From contig CALJIF010000091.1 in NCBI GenBank assembly GCA_937974275.1, forward strand, positions 1 through 26,424: 26,424 bases of DNA. The letters run 5' to 3'. The notes beneath the pieces were generated by a model. That model was not told the DNA's origin. It made no database searches and worked only from the letters and a program-made list of their open reading frames with translations. Position numbers and translations under genes: made by a program. Source of the stretch: an uncultured Flavobacteriales bacterium. GTDB lineage: Bacteria > Bacteroidota > Bacteroidia > Palsa-965. Shown here one piece after another: positions 1-8,606 of this stretch; the stretch's first letter is position 1; each line of letters opens with the position of its first letter.

Positions 1-1
1 T

Positions 2-67
2 TTCGATTCGTGGAAAGGTAATCTGGAGCAAATTGATGATGTGTGTGTGGTGGGTATTCGAATTTAA
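2..67 (+). CDS. C-terminal end of a probable SpoIIE-family serine phosphatase (partial)
   Basis: Only the last 21 codons are in the window; they read into a TAA at 65-67, and the gene starts beyond the left edge. The tail contains a W, then Q-I-D-D-V and a final V-V-G-I-R-I. From family knowledge, this resembles the end of the PP2C-like SpoIIE phosphatase domain, where a conserved acidic pair in a 'Q-x-D-D' context binds metal and is followed by a short hydrophobic strand. In Bacteroidota such phosphatases often sit behind TPR or sensor domains in signalling proteins. The assignment rests on a very short peptide, so it is tentative; a coding end in this frame is more secure than the family name. 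Confidence 0.5.
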   Translation, partial: FDSWKGNLEQIDDVCVVGIRI

Positions 68-82
68 GGAATAGATAATAAA

Positions 83-112
83 AAGCCCCGTCAATATATA
101 ATGACGAGGCTT
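83..112 (-). terminator. Hairpin terminator of the giant surface-protein gene
   Basis: Inverted repeat 83-93 / 102-112 with an 8-base AT loop and one imperfect pair, which becomes a G-U wobble in the - strand transcript. Read on the - strand, the stem is followed by a T-rich run, so it fits the end of the gene whose stop is at 134. It probably also stops the + strand gene ending at 67, although the T-run on that side is weaker. Confidence 0.75.
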
Positions 113-133
113 CTTATTGGCAGTTACATTATT

Positions 134-3100
134 TTATAACTTAATCACTTTTACTTTTTTCGATTGTCCGTTCAAAATTACTTCTACGAAATACATCGCC
201 GCCGGATAATCCGATAAGGAAATATTAATTCGATTGCCGTTGATCTCGTTATGCTCCTGCAACAAACGTCCATCAACACCCATAACTCGAATTACTGCAC
301 CGTTAACTTCTTGTTCAAAATCAATGGTTATTTGTCCATCTGTTGGATTCGGATACAAGTTGAAATGTTCATCATTCATAGTCGTAGCACTTATTCCTGT
401 ATTTAGGATTAAGAAACAACCGGAAGTGTCAGTACAGCTATTCTCCGTAATCACCACAGCGTATGATCCGTTAGATGATGGTGTAAACGACTGATTGGTT
501 TCACCTGCAATCGGAGCATTTCCATTATTACAATCTATCCATTGATACGTTGCACCAACCGCGTTTGCTGTTAATGTAGCGCTGTTCACGGTGACTGCGG
601 TATCTACTGTGTTAACCGTTAAGTTTAATGTTACAGTAGAATCACAACCATTGGCAGCACCGCCAACAATTGTAAAAGTTGCAGTGTTATTGCTGCTCGT
701 GTAGGTGTTGTTATCAATCCAGGTGTACGAACCGCAAGCAGTTTGTACATCAGTTCCTGTTGACGGGTTGTTGATTGTCAAATTTAGCGTTACGGTAGAA
801 TCACAACCGTTAGCTGCACCACCAACTATTGTAAACGTTGCAGTGTTATTACTGCTTGTGTACGTATTGTTATCTATCCAGATGTACGAGCCGCAAGCTG
901 TTTGTACATCAGTTCCTGTTGTCGGGTTGTTGATTGTCAAATTTAACGTTACGGTAGAATCACAACCGTTAGCCGCTCCTCCAACTATTGTAAACGTTGC
1001 AGTGTTATTACTGCTTGTGTACGTGTTGTTATCTATCCAGGTGTACGAACCGCAAGCTGTTTGTACATCAACACCTGTTGTCGGGTTGTTGATCGTCAAA
1101 TTCAGGGTGATGATAGAATCGCAACCACTTGCAGCTCCACCGAAGATGGTGTATGTAGCCGTTGAATTGCTTGTTGTGTAAGTGTTTCCATCAATCCATG
1201 TGTACGTACCACAAGCTGTTTGCACATCTGTTGAAGTTGATGGGCCACTGTTCAAAATTGTTGCAGTAACCGGAACACGTGGTGTTTCGCAACCTACAGT
1301 TACTTGCCAGTTATAAAAGAAGTAATAATAGTTAGGATCAAATGTGTTGCCTGTAATGTTGATCGCCGCTGAGGTATACGGATAGACTGCTCCTGTTGTA
1401 TTGCGATTCAGGCCGATCGCGGTTCCTTGTCCAATTTCATACGCGTTGCCGGTCGGTAAAAACACATTCATTGGAATTGTTTGCAAGTTCCCTCCTGTTA
1501 CTGTGGTGGTGTACTGTACATCGGCAATTATAACCTGTGAGCTGTTACGAATAGTAATTGAACCGGTAGAACCAATCGGCGCCGTGGGATAGATGTCGAT
1601 GGTTGTAATAGTAGCATCAGCAATCACATCGAAAAACATACGCTGTGTTCCGATAGCAATAGTTGATGATGAAATTGTTCCAATACTCGGATTGCTTGGC
1701 CCAACAAACATTGATGAACCACCTTGAGATGCAGATACATAATAAGTAGTTGTAGCCGTAATGTATGGCGTGATCAATGTATCTCCTGTTCCAATTGGCA
1801 CCATGGATGAAGGAGAAGTGTACCAGTTTAAATTGGAACCGACATTTGTTGTAGCCGTTAACAGTACCTGTGCCGAATCAAGTGTACACTGAAATCCCGG
1901 TGTGGTGCTTAACACTTCAGGATCAGCTACGTTAACCGTTCCGATTGCAGATGGTGAAACACCAATTACAGGAGTGCTGTTGCAAGTAATTACACAGCGG
2001 AAATCGGTAGAGTCCACCAATCCTGTTGCATTGTATGTTAATGAAGTTGCGCCAACAATCGGTGTCCAATTGTTAGCACCTGCAGGAGAGCTTTCCCATT
2101 GGTATTGCGCACCAAGATTAGCCCCGAGCGTAATGACAGAATTTCCAGTAAGGCAAAGGTTCACAGGGGAAACACTAACAGGCACAGGACTCGGAGGCGT
2201 AATAATCGTAAATGTATTGGTTGCACTAACCGGAAAATTTCCGGCACCAAGTGCAACTGTTGCCGGCGCACTGCATGCATTGTAAACTACCGTGTTGGCA
2301 CCAACATTTGGAATACCTACCAGATCTTGTGCAACTACGAAGTATTCGATCACATCTCCAAATACCGCAGGCGAGGAAAGTAGGTTGAAATTGAAGTCAA
2401 ACGTGAAAGGGGATGCACTATTAGTTGCTTCAACCCATTTCCAACCGTTATCGGCAGCGGTATTGGTTGCGGGCAGTACGTTAAGTTCGGTTGATTTTCT
2501 AAACCACAGACGTGGCTTAGTGCCTGCCGCAGTATTAACACCGGAGGCATCCGTAATTGTAGCGGTCAGCGAGATTCCATCAGTACAAATACTGTTAGGC
2601 ACAAGAGTGTATGAGATTGCAGGACCGCTTAAATCAAGCGTTAAAAAGTTATTTTCATCAGCACCAATATCGGGAGCAGTACCAGTTCCGGTATAACCAA
2701 TATTACCTTGACGAATATCGCCGTCAAAGTCATCCGTAATTCCAACAACAGCAAGTCCGCCACTTTCAATTTGTGTTGGCGTTGTAGTGCTTACATGAAG
2801 GAAATTCGCGTTAGAACCGATTAAGCTGATAAAGGACGGGTTTTCTGTAACAGAATTGGATTCGCGTGGAGCAACAAAACACTTCATGTCATTTATTGTC
2901 TGAATGGCATTTGTGCCATCATAAAATACTAAGCGCTGAGGTCCCGGTGTGCCGGCAAAAAACAAGTTATTATTAGATATCGTGTTATAGTTCGCAAGAG
3001 AAGTACCGTTTCGCATGTATGCGGTTGTGTAACCAATTCCTGCAGGGCTTGACAGGTTGATTAAGATATTATTCTGAAGTGTGAGGGCAGATGTAGTGGC

Positions 3101-5191
3101 GGTTAAGCTCGTATTGGTGTACAAGGCTGCTGTTCCAAAGTTAGCGCCGAAGCTGTTGGCGTTCAGTCGAACGGTGTTGTGATAAACATTAATCGTAGTT
3201 GATCCATTTGATGCCGTAATGTTAATTCCGCGAATCGCAGGCAATGATGCCGTAGCAATATTCGCATCCATGGCATTCAAATCACCTATAATATTGTTGT
3301 AAATATTCGCCGTTCCGTTTGCACTGACAGAGTTTAAAGAAATACCCGATACAGTGGTAGCTCCCGTGTTAGTACTACTGATGTTGTACACTTTGTTATT
3401 AAAAACGTTCGGAGAACTCAATGACAAAATCATACCGGCAGCAGTTGTACCTGCAGCCGTAATGGAATGAATTGTATTTCCGGATACAGTACGCGTTCCT
3501 GCAGCAGTGTTCGCAACAAGACCTGCAACTGTACCCGTTCCTGCATGCGATAAATTGTTGATGGTGTTGTTGTTGTAATTTTCGTTCACCGGACCTGAAA
3601 CATCATAGATCCCATACAACGCACCGGTTCCTGTTGACTTTACGCAAGACAGCGATTGCACCAGGTTATTTTCAATAACTATTGTTCCTGTGGAAGCTTG
3701 GATGCCGTACATAGTACTTGCAGTTCCACTTCCCGTAATATTCATATTCTGAACGGTATTATTATTAATGGTAACAGCCATTCCACTAACTCCGGATGCC
3801 GCATAAATTCCTATAGTTGTACCACCTGTTGTGCCTGTTCTTGAAACGTTGGAAATTACATTGTTATAAATATTCAAGGACATATTAGCATTACTTCCTG
3901 AAGCATGTATAGGATATACCGTACCTGAACCTGCAAGCCCTCCATTACCGTATTGCAAATTGCTAATGGAGTTATTTAATATATTGAGCGTTTGGGGAGT
4001 TGCTGTATTATTGTAGATACCTCTTAGCGAGCCTGATGTAGCGTTAACATAAGAGCCTGTCAGCGTATTGTTGTTAATGTTAATTGTATTGGCGGATGGA
4101 GTTGAACCAAATCCATTCTCGATGAACGTTAAGTCTGAAGAAGATGCATTACCTGTTAATGTGATGGTATTGAAATTACAATCAGCACTTGCTCCGGGAG
4201 ATGAACTATTCATAAAAATTCCGCGCATGGTAGTGGTGTGGTTTACTCCCGCTCCGGTATTATTATTAATTGTATTGTACGATACATTCAAATCCCATTG
4301 AGAACTAGCGAAAATTCCTGTTGCAGGATTACTCGCCGAAATTGCGCCACCAAAGTTGATGATAATGTTACCCGTAGAAGGGTTGCTTCCTCCAATGTCG
4401 TTATTGGTGTCGCCCAATGTATAAGGACTTGCTGCCGCGAATCCTACAATAGCTATCCCCGCGTTACAGTTTTGAATGGTATTACTATAAAAATTATTGA
4501 AGGAGTTACTTCCATCCGGAGTAGTCACGGTAACTGCACCTGTCGCTGTATGTAAGCCGTTCAGGACAGCAATTCCAATAGAACCGTTATGTCCAGGTGC
4601 TGTCCATGCTGTATTTTGTAAACGATTAAGAGTTATAGTACAATTCGTAATTGTATTGTGCTGACAGCCGTCGAAATCGCTAGTTTTAAATAAACCGTAA
4701 CCGAATTCCATCACTGTTGTTGTGGAGGAATTCGCCACGTTTTCCTGCAAATCAATTCCGTTAATAGTAACATAATCGCTTCCGGCCAACACCCAAAAAC
4801 CGTCAGCCAAAACGGAAGGAGTTGCAACAGTTCCTGTGTAGGCAATTAGCACCGGATTTGATCCTATTCCTGATTTCTGAAATACAATAGGATTGGCAGC
4901 AGTTCCTGTTGCCGTCATGGTAATTTTTCCGCTTAGAATTTCGGAATGACCTGCGGTTACATTGAAAGTAACACCTCCTGTTCCTACGCCCTGAACGTTC
5001 AGATCTGCAACAGCCAGTGCAATTGTTGCATAATCACCCGGTATAGTTTTAATGCCTGTTAACTGTCCGAAGCTGAAAGTCGGAGTTAAAAAGCATAAAA
5101 TGAAAAGAAACAAGCGAACTATTGCGTTTCGCATTATCTTAAAATTCATGTTTTGAGTCATTGTAGAAATGTTAGTGATTAATGAATTCAT
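134..5191 (-). CDS. Giant T9SS-exported right-handed beta-helix surface protein with four 53-aa repeats
   Basis: A 1685-residue predicted secreted protein. The N-terminus has a signal peptide (hydrophobic run followed by S-F-G-Q, about residues 28-43). The start is uncertain: in-frame ATGs also lie at 5161, 5149, 5134 and 5119, and the last two place the signal peptide more normally. Residues about 50-850 are rich in 'N-N-T-I', 'Y-N-N-x-I' and 'G-I' turns, typical of right-handed parallel beta-helix (Pbl/NosD-like) repeats. Two or three Ig-like segments follow (about 860-1310). Four tandem 53-residue units (about 1318-1530) each carry V-Q-T-A-C-G and G-C-D-S-x-V/I-T-L-N-L. One more Ig-like segment leads to a type A T9SS sorting domain starting at N-L-Y-P-N-P (about 1609-1685). 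An adhesin or surface-layer role is inferred; I see no catalytic motif. Confidence 0.88.
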   Translation of the reverse strand: MNSLITNISTMTQNMNFKIMRNAIVRLFLFILCFLTPTFSFGQLTGIKTIPGDYATIALAVADLNVQGVGTGGVTFNVTAGHSEILSGKITMTATGTAANPIVFQKSGIGSNPVLIAYTGTVATPSVLADGFWVLAGSDYVTINGIDLQENVANSSTTTVMEFGYGLFKTSDFDGCQHNTITNCTITLNRLQNTAWTAPGHNGSIGIAVLNGLHTATGAVTVTTPDGSNSFNNFYSNTIQNCNAGIAIVGFAAASPYTLGDTNNDIGGSNPSTGNIIINFGGAISASNPATGIFASSQWDLNVSYNTINNNTGAGVNHTTTMRGIFMNSSSPGASADCNFNTITLTGNASSSDLTFIENGFGSTPSANTININNNTLTGSYVNATSGSLRGIYNNTATPQTLNILNNSISNLQYGNGGLAGSGTVYPIHASGSNANMSLNIYNNVISNVSRTGTTGGTTIGIYAASGVSGMAVTINNNTVQNMNITGSGTASTMYGIQASTGTIVIENNLVQSLSCVKSTGTGALYGIYDVSGPVNENYNNNTINNLSHAGTGTVAGLVANTAAGTRTVSGNTIHSITAAGTTAAGMILSLSSPNVFNNKVYNISSTNTGATTVSGISLNSVSANGTANIYNNIIGDLNAMDANIATASLPAIRGINITASNGSTTINVYHNTVRLNANSFGANFGTAALYTNTSLTATTSALTLQNNILINLSSPAGIGYTTAYMRNGTSLANYNTISNNNLFFAGTPGPQRLVFYDGTNAIQTINDMKCFVAPRESNSVTENPSFISLIGSNANFLHVSTTTPTQIESGGLAVVGITDDFDGDIRQGNIGYTGTGTAPDIGADENNFLTLDLSGPAISYTLVPNSICTDGISLTATITDASGVNTAAGTKPRLWFRKSTELNVLPATNTAADNGWKWVEATNSASPFTFDFNFNLLSSPAVFGDVIEYFVVAQDLVGIPNVGANTVVYNACSAPATVALGAGNFPVSATNTFTIITPPSPVPVSVSPVNLCLTGNSVITLGANLGAQYQWESSPAGANNWTPIVGATSLTYNATGLVDSTDFRCVITCNSTPVIGVSPSAIGTVNVADPEVLSTTPGFQCTLDSAQVLLTATTNVGSNLNWYTSPSSMVPIGTGDTLITPYITATTTYYVSASQGGSSMFVGPSNPSIGTISSSTIAIGTQRMFFDVIADATITTIDIYPTAPIGSTGSITIRNSSQVIIADVQYTTTVTGGNLQTIPMNVFLPTGNAYEIGQGTAIGLNRNTTGAVYPYTSAAINITGNTFDPNYYYFFYNWQVTVGCETPRVPVTATILNSGPSTSTDVQTACGTYTWIDGNTYTTSNSTATYTIFGGAASGCDSIITLNLTINNPTTGVDVQTACGSYTWIDNNTYTSSNNTATFTIVGGAANGCDSTVTLNLTINNPTTGTDVQTACGSYIWIDNNTYTSSNNTATFTIVGGAANGCDSTVTLNLTINNPSTGTDVQTACGSYTWIDNNTYTSSNNTATFTIVGGAANGCDSTVTLNLTVNTVDTAVTVNSATLTANAVGATYQWIDCNNGNAPIAGETNQSFTPSSNGSYAVVITENSCTDTSGCFLILNTGISATTMNDEHFNLYPNPTDGQITIDFEQEVNGAVIRVMGVDGRLLQEHNEINGNRINISLSDYPAAMYFVEVILNGQSKKVKVIKL
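605..1240 (-). repeat. Four tandem 159-bp coding repeats (53 residues each)
   Basis: Equivalent positions recur exactly 159 bases apart: the same segment begins at 622, 781, 940 and 1099 on the + strand. Each unit encodes a D-V-Q-T-A-C-G ... W-I-D ... T-Y-T ... G-G-A-A-x-G-C-D-S ... L-N-L-T-I-N-N-P pattern with two cysteines about 30 residues apart. The two central units are nearly identical at DNA level and the outermost ones have diverged. This suggests recent duplication or gene conversion. The outer limits given are approximate. Confidence 0.9.
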
Positions 5192-5324
5192 AAACTCAAT
5201 GCAAAGTTTTACAGCAATGAGTTTGGTGTTGTGTGTATTAATAATTTTTGAAATTAAATTGTGCTACAATTCAGATGGAGATCAGTACGAAGGTACGTCA
5301 CTTTAAAGGTTGATCAATGCTGAA

Positions 5325-5984
5325 TTATAAACAAAATTTCAGCCAAAATTCATCGTTCCAATACTTCAGGGAAGGCAATTTCACATCGGCAATATCAAAT
5401 CGTTCCTGATGAAAATGTTCGGCCGCCGGTACAGCAACACATTTCATGTTGGCCGCTTTTGCAGCCAGAACTCCGTTGTACGAATCCTCAAATACCAAAC
5501 AATTTACAGCATCGATTTGCAAGTGTTTTGCAGCGGTGAGGAAAACATCAGGAGCCGGTTTCCCTTGTGATTCGAATTCTGCAGAGTGTAAACTGCCGAA
5601 ATAATTCGTGATGTTGTAATGTGATATTAATTTTTCAATTAACAAGAGTGGTGAAGAAGAGGCCACCACCATTGGAATTTGTTTTTGATGAAAGAAATCT
5701 AATGTTTCCTTCACACCCGGCAATAAATCCGAATTTTGTGTAACGAGTGTAGCTACCTCTGTAATAATTTCATTTTGAGTTGTTTTCAAATCGAAGTTGT
5801 CCCAGGGATATTTCGCATGCCATTTCGTAATGACTTCCTGAATTCGATTGCCCATCATGGCTTCAAACTCGTCTTCTGTCGGGGCAACACTTAATCGTCC
5901 AAAGACTTTATTCTCGGCTACGCGCCACCATGGTTCGGAATCTACAAGTAGTCCGTCCATGTCGAAAATAATCGCTTGAATCAT
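5325..5984 (-). CDS. hxpB: HAD-superfamily sugar-phosphate phosphatase, HxpB (YniC)-like
   Basis: A 219-residue cytoplasmic HAD hydrolase. The nucleophile motif D-M-D-G is at residues 8-11 (Asp8 and acid/base Asp10), then V-D-S-E-P-W-W. The helical cap contains W-H-A-K-Y-P-W-D, followed by V-A-S-S-S-P (motif II), the K in Q-G-K-P-A-P-D (motif III) and F-E-D-S-Y-N-G (motif IV). The order, length and ending A-D-V-K-L-P-S-L closely follow E. coli YniC/HxpB, which dephosphorylates hexitol phosphates and 2-deoxyglucose-6-phosphate. The true substrate here is inferred. I chose the ATG at 5984; an upstream TTG at 6002 would overlap mqnE by 14 bases. With the ATG it starts 4 bases after the mqnE stop, so the two genes are very likely co-transcribed. 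Confidence 0.88.
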   Translation of the reverse strand: MIQAIIFDMDGLLVDSEPWWRVAENKVFGRLSVAPTEDEFEAMMGNRIQEVITKWHAKYPWDNFDLKTTQNEIITEVATLVTQNSDLLPGVKETLDFFHQKQIPMVVASSSPLLLIEKLISHYNITNYFGSLHSAEFESQGKPAPDVFLTAAKHLQIDAVNCLVFEDSYNGVLAAKAANMKCVAVPAAEHFHQERFDIADVKLPSLKYWNDEFWLKFCL

Positions 5985-5988
5985 GGAA

Positions 5989-7140
5989 TTATGCTGATGC
6001 AACTGATTCCTTACTGTAATCGTGGATTACATTGTACAACGTGTCTCTTTCAACGGGAACTCGACGCACATCTTTAATCAAGTCAACCAATTCCTGCGTG
6101 GTTAAAGCAGGATTCTGTTCTTCAGATCCGGCCATGGAATAAATTTTTGTGCTGTCATCAATAGTGCCGTCGATATCGTCTACACCAAATGAAAGTGAAA
6201 GCTGAGCATTCGTTCTTCCCAACATCGGCCAGTATGCTTTCACGTGAGCGAAATTGTCCATGTAAATTCTGGAAATGGCATAATTGCGCATGTCTTCAAT
6301 AACGGATACTTCTGGCACGTGCGACATTTGATTGTCGTGATTGCGGAATTTCAATGGAATAAACGTGTTGAATCCGCCGGTGCGATCCTGCAATTGACGT
6401 AACCGTTCCATGTGATCAATACGATGTTCGAACGATTCAATATGACCATACAACATCGTTGCATTAGATGCCATTCCAAGTTGGTGCGCCGTTTCATGAA
6501 TTTCCAACCATTGTTCAGAAGTACACTTGTCTTCTGCAATCTGTTTTCTAATCGATTCATCAAAAATTTCTGCACCACCACCCGGTAATGAATCTAAGCC
6601 ATGATCTTTTAAAAATTGCAATCCTTCGCGATACGACATCTTGGCTTTACGTATCATGTATTCCAATTCTACAGCCGTAAATCCTTTGATATGTAAATCA
6701 GGACGAAGCGTTTTTATTCCTTTCAATAATTCACCGAAAAATTTCAAATCCATTTTCGGATGAACACCACCCACCACGTGCACTTCCGTTACCGGTTGTC
6801 CTTCGTATTTGCGAACGATATCTAACATTTGTTGTACACTCAATTCCCATTGCCCTTCTTTTTGCTTCAGCATACGTGAATAGGAGCAGAACTTACAATC
6901 GAATACACAAATGTTGGTAGGCTCGATATGAAAATTGCGATTGAAGAATGTTTTGTCACCGTGTCTTTCTTCACGTATATAATTAGCTAAAACACCGAGT
7001 AAACTAACCTCTCCGATTTGATAAAGTTTTAACCCTTCTTCAGGGGTAATACGTTGTTTTGCGATAACTTTTTGAGCAATGGATTTTAGCGGATGTCCTG
7101 CCGGTAATTGATCTACCATAGAATGTGCCGAATTATTCAT
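5989..7140 (-). CDS. mqnE: Aminofutalosine synthase MqnE (radical SAM)
   Basis: A 383-residue radical SAM enzyme of the futalosine menaquinone pathway. It joins SAM to 3-[(1-carboxyvinyl)oxy]benzoate to give aminofutalosine. The [4Fe-4S] motif CX3CX2C is C78-V-F-D-C82-K-F-C85-S-Y, preceded by E-P-T-N-I. Other family segments are V-H-V-V-G-G-V-H-P, K-G-F-T-A-V-E-L, L-P-G-G-G-A-E-I and M-L-Y-G-H-I-E. The paralogue MqnC is the main alternative, but length and the G-F-T-A-V-E / L-P-G-G-G-A-E pattern favour MqnE. The ATG at 7140 lies 5 bases from a perfect TAnnTTTG element. The HxpB-like gene follows directly. Its pathway partners mqnB and mqnD are at the far right of the window. Confidence 0.95.
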   Translation of the reverse strand: MNNSAHSMVDQLPAGHPLKSIAQKVIAKQRITPEEGLKLYQIGEVSLLGVLANYIREERHGDKTFFNRNFHIEPTNICVFDCKFCSYSRMLKQKEGQWELSVQQMLDIVRKYEGQPVTEVHVVGGVHPKMDLKFFGELLKGIKTLRPDLHIKGFTAVELEYMIRKAKMSYREGLQFLKDHGLDSLPGGGAEIFDESIRKQIAEDKCTSEQWLEIHETAHQLGMASNATMLYGHIESFEHRIDHMERLRQLQDRTGGFNTFIPLKFRNHDNQMSHVPEVSVIEDMRNYAISRIYMDNFAHVKAYWPMLGRTNAQLSLSFGVDDIDGTIDDSTKIYSMAGSEEQNPALTTQELVDLIKDVRRVPVERDTLYNVIHDYSKESVASA

Positions 7141-7144
7141 GTTG

Positions 7145-7152
7145 CAAAGGTA
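7145..7152 (-). promoter_or_regulatory. -7 promoter element of mqnE
   Basis: On the - strand this reads TACCTTTG, an exact match to the Bacteroidota -7 consensus TAnnTTTG. It ends 5 bases before the mqnE ATG, so the predicted transcription start falls at or next to the start codon and there is no room for a Shine-Dalgarno site. I do not see a convincing -33 element at normal spacing. Confidence 0.6.
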
Positions 7153-7202
7153 CTATTTCGTAAGTCTTGGAACAGACAATGCCTGCGTTAAGAAAACAAA
7201 AA

Positions 7203-7230
7203 AGCCGCCTGAAAGTTGATTCAGGCGGCT
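7203..7230 (-). terminator. Strong hairpin terminator of the first M43 protease gene
   Basis: Perfect 11-bp GC-rich inverted repeat (7203-7213 / 7220-7230) with a 6-base loop. On the - strand it is followed by a run of T. It lies 19 bases beyond the stop codon at 7250 and ends this gene before the mqnE promoter. Confidence 0.92.
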
Positions 7231-7249
7231 CAAACGTGTAAGGGTCAGG

Positions 7250-8494
7250 TTACTGTTTGATCATTTTCTTGATAATACGCTCATTGGAAGTCGTGATATC
7301 AATGATATAAACGCCTTGTGGTTGCTGCGACATATCGAACGACAGCTGTGTATCGTGAACGATATCGTAGTAACGCATTTCTACAATTTGTCCAACACTA
7401 TTAGTAATAGTAATGGTCACATCATTCAATAACAACCCGTTGAATTGTAAATTGAAAAGTCCGTCATTAGGTGAAGGAAACAAGTTAATACGTGCAGCTA
7501 ACGCTTGTTCTTCAAACCCAACCAGACATTGTTGAGATCCCAAAATGGCAACACGAGCGCCGTTCAAGAAACTCCACATTCGTGTTTTTTGTCCTGTAGT
7601 AAACATGTACATGCACGCATCGTCCGTGTAATCCATGAAATTCATCCACATAATACCGGGAGCATTGGCTGTACATGCATCGGTACGCACTTGTCCAACT
7701 GTGAAACATCCATAGTTTTCGCTGGCTTGGTTAGGTGTATCACTCACCAAATCAGAACCACTGCAAGACGAACCATCATCACCCCAGATGTGTCGCAATC
7801 CTAGCCAGTGACCAACTTCATGGGTTGCGGTTCTGCCTTTATTAAATGGCGCAGAAGCCCCTGTTTTTCCTGTATACCGGTAGTGCAAAACAACGCCATC
7901 ACGGTTTGCCGGTCCGCCCGGGAATGCTGCATAACCTAAAAGGCTTGATCCTAAATCACAAACCCAAATATTCAAATAGTCATCAGCAGGCCATGCATCA
8001 GCTCCACCTGAAGAAGCAAATTTTACATTATCGTTGGTGCTGAAACTGCTAACTGTAGTAGATGTGCGTTCAATGCCGTCTGTCCAGTTGCCATTCGGAT
8101 CCTTATGTGCCAAGCAAAATTGAATATCCGTATTTGCATGTAAACCCTGAAACGCTGTTGGCACGTTGCCGGCGTCTGCGTTGTACTTGCCGTAATCTTC
8201 ATTCAGAACCTGCAATTGCTCCATTAATCGCGTCGTGGAAATATTTTCGGTAGCATTAGCATATACCACGTGAAAAACAACAGGTATGACTACTGTTGCA
8301 CGAGGAGAATATCCTTGAGGATGATTTTGTGCATATTCCTGAGCATGATTATTCCCGTCATCAATTACAGCCTGATATTCCGGATAGTCACTAAGAATTT
8401 GCTGTTGATATTCGTGTGAGGAACAACGCTGAATCTGTTGTGCCTGTGTTGCAGCCCACGAAAGGCAAGCTGCTAAAAGTAAATGTTTCTTCAT
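7250..8494 (-). CDS. Secreted M43 (cytophagalysin-type) zinc metalloprotease with T9SS sorting domain
   Basis: A 414-residue protein: signal peptide at residues 1-19 (ending T-Q-A-Q), a propeptide, then an M43-type metzincin domain (about 67-325). The zinc motif HEXXHXXGXXH is H225-E-V-G-H-W-L-G-L-R-H235, followed by I-W-G-D-D, and the Met-turn is in M-D-Y-T-D-D-A-C-M (Met287). Cysteines at 244, 263, 274 and 294 sit in S-C-S-G-S-D, Y-G-C-F, D-A-C-T and D-D-A-C-M and probably form disulfides. A type A T9SS sorting domain starting at I-N-L-F-P-S-P occupies about 336-414, so export across the outer membrane is expected. Residues about 70-330 align without gaps to the neighbouring 729-aa protein. 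Substrate unknown. Confidence 0.93.
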   Translation of the reverse strand: MKKHLLLAACLSWAATQAQQIQRCSSHEYQQQILSDYPEYQAVIDDGNNHAQEYAQNHPQGYSPRATVVIPVVFHVVYANATENISTTRLMEQLQVLNEDYGKYNADAGNVPTAFQGLHANTDIQFCLAHKDPNGNWTDGIERTSTTVSSFSTNDNVKFASSGGADAWPADDYLNIWVCDLGSSLLGYAAFPGGPANRDGVVLHYRYTGKTGASAPFNKGRTATHEVGHWLGLRHIWGDDGSSCSGSDLVSDTPNQASENYGCFTVGQVRTDACTANAPGIMWMNFMDYTDDACMYMFTTGQKTRMWSFLNGARVAILGSQQCLVGFEEQALAARINLFPSPNDGLFNLQFNGLLLNDVTITITNSVGQIVEMRYYDIVHDTQLSFDMSQQPQGVYIIDITTSNERIIKKMIKQ

Positions 8495-8514
8495 TTTTAA
8501 TTCGGTTAGGTAAT

Positions 8515-8545
8515 CTAAGGTAACACTTTATTTGTCTTTTGTCAA
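8515..8545 (-). promoter_or_regulatory. Probable promoter of the first M43 protease gene
   Basis: On the - strand a TTG (8545-8543) is followed after 20 bases by TACCTTAG (8522-8515), one mismatch from the TAnnTTTG -7 consensus with the usual -33 to -7 spacing. The ATG is 21 bases beyond, leaving a short leader. The element lies downstream of the neighbouring protease gene's terminator, consistent with separate transcription. Confidence 0.5.
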
Positions 8546-8558
8546 TCGGATAAAAAAA

Positions 8559-8584
8559 AGAGGCTGCCTGTATAGGCAGCCTCT
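8559..8584 (-). terminator. Strong hairpin terminator of the second M43 protease gene
   Basis: Perfect 11-bp inverted repeat (8559-8569 / 8574-8584) with a 4-base loop. On the - strand it is followed by an uninterrupted run of T (the A-run at 8552-8558 on the + strand). It lies 22 bases beyond the stop at 8607. Confidence 0.93.
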
Positions 8585-8606
8585 TCCTTAATTTAATCCG
8601 AAATTT

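Noticed and set aside
705..1181. Open + strand frame of 158 codons with an internally repetitive protein
   Set aside because: It is the antisense shadow of the 159-bp repeats in the giant - strand gene; repeated codons keep the frame open. No promoter or family match.
1902..2696. Several overlapping + strand open frames
   Set aside because: They lie entirely antisense to the beta-helix protein gene, in a region of biased codon use, and resemble no family.
5192..5324. Intergenic stretch upstream of the giant surface gene, searched for promoter and terminator
   Set aside because: AAACTTTG on the - strand (5209-5202) has one mismatch at the first, important T and no -33 partner; no convincing hairpin follows the HxpB-like gene.
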